Part shown: one piece after another, positions 54,499-62,364 of the stretch | Position numbering within the stretch: position 1 is the stretch's first letter | How the letters are laid out: each line of letters opens with the position of its first letter | From: an uncultured Oscillospiraceae bacterium | GTDB lineage: Bacteria; Bacillota; Clostridia; Oscillospirales; Acutalibacteraceae | NCBI GenBank assembly: GCA_900539855.1 | Contig: UQDO01000001.1 | Location: forward strand, 62,001-126,000 | Length of the DNA stretch: 64,000 nucleotides | Direction: 5' to 3' | Notes under the pieces: model-generated | Seen by the model: the letters and a program-made list of their open reading frames with translations, nothing else | Database searches by the model: none | What the model was told of the DNA's origin: nothing | Made by a program: the position numbers and the translations under genes

Positions 54499-55560
54499 TC
54501 ATCCTTCCTTCAAGGACACCTCTGCAATGTTGCAATCTTCCTTTTCCATTGACCACAGCCATCTTGCGCCCGCTTTCCGTGTGACGATGCCGGAGATATT
54601 CTTCTTTGCCTCGTTTACCGTTCGACGGGAGATCCGCCTCTCCGCCGCCGCACGGATGATCTCCTCGCAGTGAAGCTCCGCTCCGTCCTCCAGCATAGAG
54701 CGGATGAGTTCCTCCGCCTGCGCGGTCTTTGTTTCCGGCTGTGAGGTAAAGCCCGACAACAGCTCTTCAGCGGAAATCTCGTCATAGCCGTCGAGCCAGC
54801 GGAAGCCTTCTTCATCTCCGAGCTGAAAGGCAAGAGATTTCCCCTCCGGTGCAAGGGAGGATTTGTCATGCACGACGATACGGACAGTTTTGTTTTTCCG
54901 CAGCCTGCCCACCACAAGCACGCTTCTTGCCGCCGCACGGAAGTCGATGGAGCCGAGTCCGCGGTAGGCGCTGCTCAAGCCTGCCGCCTTGTTGAGATGA
55001 CCGACAAGCACGACGGCACAGCCTGTCCGCTGCGCCACCTGACCGACCGACTTCATCACCTCACGGATCTCATTTGCCCGGTTCATATCGATCCGCTCTC
55101 CGAGGTAGCCCTGCAGTGGGTCAAGGATCAGCAGCCGGGCGTCGCACTGCACGATGGCCTTTTCAATGCGGCTGTCCAGCAAATGCAGGGATTTTTTATC
55201 CTCGCGGATATTGATGATCCTGTCCTGATCGGCGTCCGCTTCGATAAGGCGGGGCTTTACGGTATCCTCCAGTCCGTCCTCCGCCGTCTGGTAGATGACG
55301 TTGAAGGGAGGCAGCGGCTTCATTCCCGGCATCGGTTTGCCTGCGGAGCAGGCGGCGGCAAGGCGGAGCGCAAGGGTGGTCTTGCCCTCGCCGGGATCGC
55401 CCTGCAGAATGGTCAGCTTTCCGAAGGGGATATACGGATACCACAGCCAGTCCACCTCCCGCAGCTGCACCTCCGACATTCGGAGGATTTCGGGTTCGTC
55501 GTGTATCATAATGTTTTTCCTTTCTTTTCTGTTGTTTTCTTCTTCGGTCGGCACAGTCAT
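54499..55560 (-). CDS. RepA/KaiC-like AAA ATPase of the element
   Basis: 353 residues from the ATG at 55560 behind AAGGCGGG. A later ATG (55509, MIHDEPEI) also has a good AAAGGA site and may be the true start, making the first 17 residues a leader. The RecA-fold ATPase (AAA_25) is shown by Walker A LQGDPGEGKTTLALRLA, Walker B LLILDPLQGYLG, and VVLVGHLNKAAG, RGLGSIDFRAAARSVLVVGR. A C-terminal winged-helix-like segment follows (ELIRSMLEDGAELHCEEIIRAAAERRISRRTVNEAK). Relatives are replicative helicases of plasmids and phage satellites, so it may replicate the excised circle. Confidence 0.85.
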   Translation of the reverse strand: MTVPTEEENNRKERKNIMIHDEPEILRMSEVQLREVDWLWYPYIPFGKLTILQGDPGEGKTTLALRLAAACSAGKPMPGMKPLPPFNVIYQTAEDGLEDTVKPRLIEADADQDRIINIREDKKSLHLLDSRIEKAIVQCDARLLILDPLQGYLGERIDMNRANEIREVMKSVGQVAQRTGCAVVLVGHLNKAAGLSSAYRGLGSIDFRAAARSVLVVGRLRKNKTVRIVVHDKSSLAPEGKSLAFQLGDEEGFRWLDGYDEISAEELLSGFTSQPETKTAQAEELIRSMLEDGAELHCEEIIRAAAERRISRRTVNEAKKNISGIVTRKAGARWLWSMEKEDCNIAEVSLKEG

Positions 55561-55901
55561 ATACATCCCGCCTTTCATAAAAACTTGTTTTGCGGCGCAC
55601 GGCTCTGTTCCGCGAGAGAAAGTTCACCGTCCTTTCCCGCGCTCCGCAGTTTTTCCTGTACACCCGACAGCGTTCCTACGCTCCTTCTGACCGTGTATCG
55701 CATCGGCGTTTGTGCTTTGCTTGCCGTGTCCTCCTTCGAGAGCGCATGGTCTGCGCCTTTCTCCTACGGCACGATCCCTCGGATCGCTGTCCCCGCAAAG
55801 TCCGCCGCCGCATATCCTGTCGGCAGGGTATTCGGTTGTGTTTGAGAGGATATCCCCTCATTCTTCTTTGGGAAACGATTCTCCGGCTGTCATAGTTGTG
55901 T

Positions 55902-56134
55902 CATAACGGCGGAGAGGAGAGAAAAATATCCCTTCACTTTTCCTGCCGATTCAATGCCTGTCTGACACAGTCCTGACATAACGGCAGAAAAGAAATATGT
56001 CCGGCGGGGAAAAGTCCTTTGCCTGTTTCCTCACTCAGAGGTGCTTTTTAGCCCCTGTTTCAGAAAATTTATCCTCTCACTTGTCCAAAGGAAAAAATGC
56101 AGGGGGATACAACCAAAAATTTTTCCTCTCACTT
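55902..56134. repeat. Iteron-like direct repeats upstream of the RepA-like gene
   Basis: Two pairs: CATAACGGCGGAGAGGAGAG (55902 on) with CATAACGGCAGAAAAGAAAT (55977 on), and AAAATTTATCCTCTCACTT (56064-56082) with AAAATTTTTCCTCTCACTT (56116-56134). They fill the 0.7-kb non-coding stretch 55579-56272, which is locally A+T-rich and could be a replication origin or a control region. Confidence 0.5.
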
Positions 56135-56220
56135 TTTAAGCCGAAAAATCGGGGAGTTGACTACCCGAAAAACGAAAAGTTTACAAAATATTCAAAGTTA
56201 ACGGAGCAATTTGAGCGCAA

Positions 56221-56253
56221 AAAAAGACGCCTGCTTTTTTACAAGCAGACGCC
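56221..56253 (-). terminator. Terminator of the DUF1653-HTH gene
   Basis: On the minus strand GGCGTCTGCTT / AAGCAGGCGTC (one mismatch class) followed by a T run. Confidence 0.7.
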
Positions 56254-56272
56254 CATTGAAAATATGTTGATT

Positions 56273-56983
56273 CTATTTTTGGCGCAGACGGCAGATGCCG
56301 TCCGAATCATCTCTTGCCTTGAGAACGGCGGCAAGCTCCGCAATGAATTTCCGATTGAGGTGATCCACGCTGCCGCGGTTCATGCCGTGCGCCTCGGCAT
56401 ATTTGCGGACGGACTTGCCCTCGATATACCGTTCCTTGAAATACGCGCCGTAGTCCTTGAGAACGGTTTTGAGACAGTCGTTCAGAAAGGACAAGTCCTC
56501 TTTGAGAATATCGAATTCTTCCTTCTCCAACAAGCCGATATACCGTTTCTGCGACACGCACAGCCTGTATCGGCGCAGATCGGTTTTATAGTTTTTGCAT
56601 AGGTCTTTGGCATAGTCGGTATAGGTCTGAGAGGAGCGAAATCGACGGTATTCGTATGCAAGCTCTTCCTCGTCCTTCAGTTTCTTTCTTCGGATGGGGC
56701 CGCCAAAGCCGCCGCCTTTCAGATTCTCTATATGCGTGTCCGTGATTCTGACCTGCGGCTGACGGGTGAACTTATCCATCCGTTCGCCGTTCACCTCCAC
56801 CGTTTCGCAGAAGGATTCCTTTGTCATGCAGTAATACTTGCATTCGCAGGCGTCGATCCCCTCGTGAAAGATGACCATCTGCTCTCCGGTATCCGCATCG
56901 GGAACGACGGCTGCCACATAGACGAATTTGCTGTCGTACCGCCTGTAAAAGCCGGCAAATATTCTTCTGTTGCGCTTTTCCAT
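56273..56983 (-). CDS. DUF1653-like domain fused to a sigma-region-4-like helix-turn-helix
   Basis: 236 residues from the ATG behind GGAAGGGG. Residues about 10-75 (GFYRRYDSKFVYVAAVVPDADTGEQMVIF, SFCETVEVNGERMDKFTR) resemble a DUF1653 domain, normally a short stand-alone protein. The rest is helical, with a C-terminal helix-turn-helix (FKERYIEGKSVRKYAEAHGM, NRGSVDHLNRKFIAELAAVL) like region 4 of sigma factors. It may control element genes such as the exporter. It is flanked by the iteron-like region and by the ABC genes. Confidence 0.65.
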   Translation of the reverse strand: MEKRNRRIFAGFYRRYDSKFVYVAAVVPDADTGEQMVIFHEGIDACECKYYCMTKESFCETVEVNGERMDKFTRQPQVRITDTHIENLKGGGFGGPIRRKKLKDEEELAYEYRRFRSSQTYTDYAKDLCKNYKTDLRRYRLCVSQKRYIGLLEKEEFDILKEDLSFLNDCLKTVLKDYGAYFKERYIEGKSVRKYAEAHGMNRGSVDHLNRKFIAELAAVLKARDDSDGICRLRQK

Positions 56984-57020
56984 TGGCACCCCTTCCTGCG
57001 ATTGCGGAATATATTTGATT

Positions 57021-58250
57021 TTATGCTTTCCGTATCTCTTTGAAAATGGAGACTATCGTCGGTTTTCTTCCGTAAAGCAATACTCCTACACGGTATATCT
57101 TGGCAGAAAGAAAGCCGATTCCTACGGTTGAACCGATAAGAACCGCAATGGAGATTGCGATTTCATACCACGCTACCGTGCTCATGCAGATTCTCGTAAA
57201 CATCGCCATGGGTGAAATGAACGGGATATACGAACAGATTTTCATCAGCGTCGTATCAACGTTTCCTCCCGCCATAGCAAACACGACAATCATAAAGGCA
57301 ATAATAAACAAAAACGTGATCGGCAACACCGAGGTATTTATATCCTCCAGTTTTGAAGCCGTCGATCCGACCGCGGCGTAAAGAAAGGCATAAACAAGAA
57401 AACCGAGAGCGAAGAAGACAAGCATATAGACAAACAGGTCAACGGGGATATTGAAGAAGGATGCGATCATCATGTTATCGTTCCATGCGGATTTATTGAC
57501 ACCGTAAAACAGAATCGCAGAGCCGAATACCGCTATAAGTTGAGCAAATCCGGCAATACAGGAGGCCAGAACCTTGCCGAACATCATGCTTGCGGGCTTT
57601 GCGCTGGTTATCAGCACTTCCATCGCTCTTGAGCTTTTTTCCGTCGCTACGTTGGTTGCAACCAGTTGACCGTAAAGCATGATCACCATATACAAAGCAA
57701 AAACCATGATATAGGTGTAGAAAAAGTTCTGTGTCTGATCTTTTCCGAGCACACTCGTATTCCCACGGATGTTGGCGGACATAATCTCTCCTACCTGCTC
57801 GGGCGTAAAGCCGTACCGAATCATCGCATTTGCTCTGTAGGCCTCCTGCAATGCGGCATTGGCAACAGACATGTTATAATCGGAGATAGAAAGATTGTTT
57901 ACGTAATACGTGTATGAAACCGCACCGTCCATAACAAACGCGCATTCTGCATCTCCCGAAATTACCTGTTCTTTGATGTTCTCAACCGTTCCGCCGGACA
58001 CCGTTACATTGTAACCGGTAAAGGCTGCGGAGAAATACTCTTTGACGAAACCCGAAAGAGCTTCATCCTCCGCATATACGATCATCACGGGCTTTTCTTT
58101 CGTACTGTCGCTTTGGAACGCAGATTTGATGTTGGGAATGAACATAACAACTGCGAGCACCACAACGAGAAAAATCGTACTGCCCACAAAAATCTTGTTT
58201 TTCAGATAGCCTTTGATTTCAAATCTGAATATTTTTCCAAACTGTTTCAT
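57021..58250 (-). CDS. ABC-2 type exporter permease (NatB-like)
   Basis: 409 residues. One N-terminal membrane segment (IFVGSTIFLVVVLAVVMFIP), a large external domain (about 45-170, DSTKEKPVMIVYAEDEALSGF), then five membrane segments from about 180, including ATNVATEKSSRAMEVLITSAKPASMMFGK, the conserved ABC2_membrane_3 loop. It pairs with the ATPase gene 15 bases upstream. NatAB-like pumps export sodium or antimicrobial compounds; the cargo here is unknown. Confidence 0.9.
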   Translation of the reverse strand: MKQFGKIFRFEIKGYLKNKIFVGSTIFLVVVLAVVMFIPNIKSAFQSDSTKEKPVMIVYAEDEALSGFVKEYFSAAFTGYNVTVSGGTVENIKEQVISGDAECAFVMDGAVSYTYYVNNLSISDYNMSVANAALQEAYRANAMIRYGFTPEQVGEIMSANIRGNTSVLGKDQTQNFFYTYIMVFALYMVIMLYGQLVATNVATEKSSRAMEVLITSAKPASMMFGKVLASCIAGFAQLIAVFGSAILFYGVNKSAWNDNMMIASFFNIPVDLFVYMLVFFALGFLVYAFLYAAVGSTASKLEDINTSVLPITFLFIIAFMIVVFAMAGGNVDTTLMKICSYIPFISPMAMFTRICMSTVAWYEIAISIAVLIGSTVGIGFLSAKIYRVGVLLYGRKPTIVSIFKEIRKA

Positions 58251-58265
58251 AATCGTCCTGCCTCC

Positions 58266-59156
58266 TTATTCCTGTTCGACCGCATATTCCACGAATATAT
58301 CGTTCAGGGAGGGTTCAAACACCTTGATCTCGTCAATATCATATTTTTCCGCAAGGTGTTTCATTGCGGTCTGCTTATCGTTGGGACTTGCAAGCCGAAG
58401 TATGAGAGAGCCATCCTCCTGTACGGTGCAGTCGTCTTTGAAATCTGCTTTGATCTGTTCGGGATTATCCGTGCGCACGACTAAACGGTCGCGGACATAA
58501 TTTCTCTTGATTTCGCGGAGGTCGCCGTGAAGCACGACTTTTCCCGCATTGATAATGGCAATGCTGTCACAAAACTCCTCTATGTAGCTCATCTGATGGC
58601 TTGAAAACAAAACGATTTTTCCCCGCGCAATCTGTTCCTTCACCACATCCTTCAGAAGTATTGCATTGACCGGATCAAGTCCGGAAAACGGCTCGTCGAG
58701 AATAACGATTTGGGGATCGTGTGCAAGTGCTGTGATCAACTGTATTTTCTGTTGATTCCCTTTGGATAGAGTATCCAACCGTTTATTGCGATACTCGTAC
58801 AACTCCAGTCTTTTCAGCCAACGATCCACCGACTGCACGGCGTCTGTGCGCTTCATGCCTTTCAGCTCGGCAAAATAGACGAGTTGGTCTATAATCAACT
58901 TTTTAGGGTACAAACCCCGTTCTTCTGGAAGATATCCAAGGCTTATCTTATCATAGTCAATCGGCTTGCCGTCTGTCAGCACCTCGCCGGCATCAGCGGG
59001 AAACACATTCATCAGAATACGGATAGAGGTTGTTTTTCCGGCGCCGTTTCTTCCGAGCAACCCAAACGCCTTTCCGCTTTCTGCGACAAACGAAACTCCC
59101 TTGAGAACTTTCTTTTCGCCGAAAGACTTGTCGATGTTTTTCAGTTCAAGCAACAT
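58266..59156 (-). CDS. ABC-2 exporter ATP-binding protein (NatA-like)
   Basis: 296 residues from the ATG behind GAGGTG. Walker A GRNGAGKTT, Q-loop GYLPEERGLYPKK, signature LSKGNQQKIQ, Walker B IVILDEPFSGLDP and SSHQMSYIEEFCD are intact. The C-terminal DUF4162 domain (IRLASPN-like LILRLASPNDKQTAMKHL, FEPSLNDIFVEY) is typical of NatA/YhaQ proteins. It is the first gene of the exporter unit, after a long structured leader. Confidence 0.92.
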   Translation of the reverse strand: MLLELKNIDKSFGEKKVLKGVSFVAESGKAFGLLGRNGAGKTTSIRILMNVFPADAGEVLTDGKPIDYDKISLGYLPEERGLYPKKLIIDQLVYFAELKGMKRTDAVQSVDRWLKRLELYEYRNKRLDTLSKGNQQKIQLITALAHDPQIVILDEPFSGLDPVNAILLKDVVKEQIARGKIVLFSSHQMSYIEEFCDSIAIINAGKVVLHGDLREIKRNYVRDRLVVRTDNPEQIKADFKDDCTVQEDGSLILRLASPNDKQTAMKHLAEKYDIDEIKVFEPSLNDIFVEYAVEQE

Positions 59157-59510
59157 ATTTTGTACACCTCGCAAAAATCTTTTTAATGGAAAGATACTGC
59201 TTTTAAGTTTTTATTGGTTGAAAACGGCGTTCGCTCATGGAAAAGCAGGCACGGAATAAACAAGAAGGCAGGGTGCACACGCACTCTGCCTTCTGACATA
59301 ACAACCCTGTGAAATTACCGAGCGGACTGAATAGGTACGACAAGAAAGCGGTCACACGCCGCTCGAAGGATGCAGTTGTACCTCTGTGCATCGTCATAGC
59401 CTCGTCCTCGCTTTGCGCTTTTTCTTCACCTCGATATTTTGGAAAGCGGAGAGTCCTCCGCGTGACTCTACTATTATATATAGTATAGCATAAAATCGTG
59501 ACAAATACAA
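59157..59510 (-). promoter_or_regulatory. Promoter and structured leader with upstream ORF for the ABC exporter
   Basis: TTGTAT (59510-59505), 17 bases, TATACT (59487-59482), then about 320 bases of leader. In it lies a 64-codon frame (59397-59203) with an AGGACGAGG ribosome site, starting MTMHRGTTASFERR. Two hairpins fall inside that frame: GGTACAAC/GTCGTACC (59382-59375 with 59341-59334) enclosing GCGG/CCGC, and AGAAGGCAGAGTGC/GCACCCTGCCTTCT (59294-59263). The layout suggests translation-dependent attenuation. Confidence 0.55.
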
Positions 59511-59589
59511 TCCCTTTTCGCCTGATTTCGAATTTTTTCCGAAGATTTCAGCCATTCTGCGAACAAAACTTCTGACCTAAGCTAAAAAA

Positions 59590-59628
59590 GCAGGAAAGCG
59601 GAAGCCTTTTTGACTCCCGCTTTCCTGC
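59590..59628 (-). terminator. Terminator at the right end of the element
   Basis: Stem GCAGGAAAGCGG / CCGCTTTCCTGC. On the minus strand it is followed by TTTTTT. It would stop transcription entering from the interrupted gene's promoter. Confidence 0.75.
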
Positions 59629-59676
59629 TTGCCCCGTACCGGCTTTCTCCCATTGGTCATTTTTTGTCCCTTTGAG

Positions 59677-59687
59677 CAAAAAGCCTT
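59677..59687. repeat. Right flanking repeat (attR-like) of the inserted element
   Basis: CAAAAAGCCTT, identical to 51818-51828. Outside it, the sequence continues in frame as the N-terminus of the TPR-GLUG gene. Confidence 0.88.
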
Positions 59688-59819
59688 GGCGTTTTGGGGG
59701 TCGATATCAAGTATCTGATTGAAATACAGGCTTGCAGCTTTAAATTCCTGTTCCTTTAAAAAGAACAGTCCGCGTTCAAAAAGAGCTTCGGTATTCGGTT
59801 CGAAAAGATCACCGCTCAT
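59677..59819 (-). pseudogene. N-terminal fragment of the interrupted TPR-GLUG gene
   Basis: 47 codons from the ATG at 59819 (behind GGAGGG) to the junction, encoding a TPR-like unit (ALFERGLFFLKEQEFKAASL, YFNQILDIDPQNAKAF). Past the junction the frame runs into the element and stops at 59577. Joined at the 11-bp repeat to the large fragment it reads KAF-WGLLLADRQ without a shift, giving about 960 residues. Nothing further is seen in 59838-59964 except A+T-rich upstream DNA. Confidence 0.85.
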
Positions 59820-59964
59820 TTTTTGTTTCCCTCCCAAATATGTTTACCTGACGTTTTGCATGATATCAATGGTTTGCCGCAGTATATGACAACATCAAAA
59901 TATCAGATATCCCTTTTTTTAGCATAACAAAATACCCTTTAAAAGTCAAGTAATCACAATAAAG

Positions 59965-60513
59965 TTATATCTTACGATACTCATTATAAACATTACCCGT
60001 TTCAAGATCCTTCCACAAAAACAGCCCGTCAGAAAGGGTCATATAGCTGTGGCAGCTTTGCTCTTTCGGTATTGATACTGATCCCGGATTCATGTAAATA
60101 TAATTTCCGTGGTCGATGCATTTCGGCACATGTGTATGACCATGGAGCAGGATATCGCCGCACTTTAACGGCGGCAGGTGCTCCTCGTTATAAACATGTC
60201 CGTGGGTCGCGAAAATAAGGCTTTTACCCACCGGTATTATTGAGTAATCTGCAAGCACAGGAAACGGAAGAACCATCTGATCGACCTCAGTGTCGCAGTT
60301 GCCGCGCACCGAAAACATCCTTACGTCCATTCCGGACAGTATTGATATCACCTCTTTGGGCGCATAGGCTCTCGGCAGATCGTTACGCGGACCGTGGTAC
60401 AGAACGTCGCCGAGCAGAAGCAGGCAGTCGGCTCCTTCGCTTTTTACAGCCTCTGCCAGAAGTCCGCAATAATAGGCTGAGCCGTGAATGTCAGATGCAA
60501 TAACAGTTTTCAT
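59965..60513 (-). CDS. YfcE-type metallophosphoesterase
   Basis: 182 residues, the usual size. The metal-binding motifs are in order: ASDIHGSAYYCGLL, LLLGDVLYHGPRN, VRGNCDTEVD, FATHGHVYN and LLHGHTHVPK, followed by YMNPGSVSIPK. E. coli YfcE hydrolyses artificial phosphodiesters and its physiological substrate is unsettled. It lies 14 bases after the AraC regulator gene and probably shares a transcript with it. Confidence 0.9.
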   Translation of the reverse strand: MKTVIASDIHGSAYYCGLLAEAVKSEGADCLLLLGDVLYHGPRNDLPRAYAPKEVISILSGMDVRMFSVRGNCDTEVDQMVLPFPVLADYSIIPVGKSLIFATHGHVYNEEHLPPLKCGDILLHGHTHVPKCIDHGNYIYMNPGSVSIPKEQSCHSYMTLSDGLFLWKDLETGNVYNEYRKI

Positions 60514-60527
60514 AATTTTTACCTCAC

Positions 60528-61412
60528 TTATATAATTTCCGGCTCATTAAGTTTACCTCTGATGGAACTGCGATATGCGCCGGGCGATATACCGAACTGC
60601 CTTTTAAAGCAGCGCGAAAAATAATTGGGATCCGAAAATCCGCACAGAAGCGATATTTCCGAAATTTTAGTGTCACTTTGGGACAGCATGTTTTTTGCTT
60701 TTTCAAGTCTTGAAATATTGATATAATTTATAGGGCTAAGTCCGGTGACCGACTTGAATGTCCGGCAAAAATACGACCTGTCGTAGCCGAACATCCGGCT
60801 CAGCTTATCAAGCGTCAGCTCCTCGGTGAAATGCTCCGAGATGTATTGTGTTATAATTTTAAACTTTTCATCCGAAATATTACCGGCACTTTTTTCTGTC
60901 AGACAGCATCTGTATAAAAGTCCCAGTATTTCGTATATTTCCGAGATGATAAGCACCGAGGAATACGAGTCGCCGTTTGTATACTCCTCAATAAGCCGAT
61001 CCAGTGCCGATGTTATTCTTTTATCATCGGTCACCGGCAAGAATTCAACATGCTGGTCGGCAACGGGCGTTATCAATTTTTCGGTCGCACCGCATTTGTT
61101 GAAAAATTCCGAGACATCAAACATTATCGTCCTGTAAACAACGCCGTTTTCACCTGCCTTGCCCCAATGAAGCCGGCAAGGAGGAATTATGGCAACACAG
61201 CCTTCGCTGACTACGACTTCCCTGCCGCCGATCCTCGCGGTCATTGAGCCTGAAATGACATAATTAAGCTCCATTCTTTCATGCCAGTGAGCTGTAAAGC
61301 AGACCGAATTAGGCACCCTCGGCAGCAGATCCAGCACATTAACGGCACTGTCATTGCTTATCGCAAACAGCAATTCCTTTTTACTGTCAAGATACAAAAC
61401 AGCCACCACCAT
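60528..61412 (-). CDS. AraC-family regulator with cupin sensor
   Basis: 294 residues. Cupin-like N-terminus (about 35-110, CFTAHWHERMELNYVISGSM, VVSEGCVAIIPPCRLHWGK) and a C-terminal AraC domain (about 190-285, LTLDKLSRMFGYDRSYFCRTF, EISLLCGFSDPNYFSRCFKRQFGISPGAYR). It is divergent from the isomerase-dehydrogenase pair and the likely regulator of that pair. Confidence 0.88.
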   Translation of the reverse strand: MVVAVLYLDSKKELLFAISNDSAVNVLDLLPRVPNSVCFTAHWHERMELNYVISGSMTARIGGREVVVSEGCVAIIPPCRLHWGKAGENGVVYRTIMFDVSEFFNKCGATEKLITPVADQHVEFLPVTDDKRITSALDRLIEEYTNGDSYSSVLIISEIYEILGLLYRCCLTEKSAGNISDEKFKIITQYISEHFTEELTLDKLSRMFGYDRSYFCRTFKSVTGLSPINYINISRLEKAKNMLSQSDTKISEISLLCGFSDPNYFSRCFKRQFGISPGAYRSSIRGKLNEPEII

Positions 61413-61515
61413 GTCAATATTGTGCTAATAGTCGTCAAAAACATTCTACCATTTTTCTACAATGCTATGCTATCATAAAACAAGAGTGAATGCAAGTAAT
61501 TTTAGGAGGTATATA

Positions 61516-62364
61516 ATGAATATAGGCGTTTGCATAGATTTTCATGAAATCGATGAAATGTCAAAAAAATTCAGCGATCTGAAAAATGAGGGCTTTGACA
61601 ACTGCCAGCTCATATGCTGGAAGCCTGCACTTTTCACAAAGGAAAATGCTGATATTATCAATAAGCTTACTGCTGAAAACGGAATAACCATATCTGCCTT
61701 CTGGTGCGGCTGGGAAGGTCCATGCGTCTGGAATTTTTACGACGGTCCCAAAACGATAGGGCTTGTACCGCAGAAATACAGCGAACAGCGCATTAAAAAT
61801 CTTTGCGACGGCGGTGATTTTGCCGCAATACTCGGTGTAAAGAACGTTGTCACACATATGGGTTTTATTCCTGAGGATCCAAACGATCCTAAATTTGCGC
61901 CTTTGTGCGAGTCGGTAAAAAAGGTTGCCGACCACCTGGCTCTAAACGGTCAGTACCTGCTGTTTGAGACCGGTCAGGAAACTCCGGTAACAATGCTGCG
62001 CTGCTTTGAGGAAACGGGTGCTCCCAACCTCGGCGTAAACCTCGACACAGCAAATCCGATACTTTACGGCAAGGCAAATCCTGTTGACGCGCTCGACGTT
62101 TTCGGCAAATATGTAATGAACATTCACGCTAAGGACGGTCTCTACCCTACCGAGGGCAAAAACTTAGGCAAAGAAGTCAAAATCGGCGAAGGCAAGGTCG
62201 ATTTCAACGCCCTTTTCAAAAAGCTGCACGAGCTTGGGTATAACGGATATGTAACGATAGAGCGTGAAATAACAGGTCCAAAACAGATTGAGGACATTCG
62301 CCACGCTAAAATATACCTTAAGGATATTATAAACAATATATACGGGAGTGATACGATATGTTAA
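61516..62364 (+). CDS. Sugar phosphate isomerase/epimerase (xylose-isomerase-like TIM barrel)
   Basis: 282 residues from the ATG behind a perfect AGGAGG; the frame is open 18 codons further upstream without a ribosome site. The AP-endonuclease-2/IolE-type barrel is indicated by CQLICWKPALFTKEN, LGVKNVVTHMGFIPEDPND, LLFETGQETPVTML with a metal Glu, NLGVNLDTANPILYG with Asp, and NIHAKDG with the His ligand, ending GYVTIERE. It isomerises or epimerises a sugar or keto-inositol-like compound. It overlaps the next gene by 7 bases. Confidence 0.87.
   Translation: MNIGVCIDFHEIDEMSKKFSDLKNEGFDNCQLICWKPALFTKENADIINKLTAENGITISAFWCGWEGPCVWNFYDGPKTIGLVPQKYSEQRIKNLCDGGDFAAILGVKNVVTHMGFIPEDPNDPKFAPLCESVKKVADHLALNGQYLLFETGQETPVTMLRCFEETGAPNLGVNLDTANPILYGKANPVDALDVFGKYVMNIHAKDGLYPTEGKNLGKEVKIGEGKVDFNALFKKLHELGYNGYVTIEREITGPKQIEDIRHAKIYLKDIINNIYGSDTIC

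Larger units (their letters stand above)
51829..59676. mobile_element. 7.86-kb serine-recombinase element inserted in the TPR-GLUG gene
   Basis: Bounded by the 11-bp direct repeat and carrying a large serine recombinase at one end. Subterminal inverted sequences, TCATAGGGACATTTTCTGAC at 51839-51858 and TCAAAGGGACA-AAAAATGAC reading inward at 59675-59656, probably bind the recombinase. Contents from left to right: recombinase, small hypothetical, RepA-like ATPase, DUF1653-HTH protein, ABC-2 exporter pair. No relaxase or conjugation gene is seen, so it is a non-autonomous or self-transposing element rather than a full ICE. All genes are on the minus strand. Confidence 0.85.

Noticed and set aside
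54868..55845. A 325-codon frame opposite the RepA-like ATPase
   Set aside because: It is an antisense by-product of the ATPase gene; residue composition is His/Arg-rich and unlike a real protein.
55997..56602. A 201-codon plus-strand frame across the repeat region
   Set aside because: Half of it is antisense to the DUF1653-HTH gene and the rest is the A+T-rich repeat region.
51829..59676. Conjugative or mobilisable element (ICE/IME)
   Set aside because: No relaxase, coupling protein or transfer gene can be identified; only recombination and possible replication functions are present.
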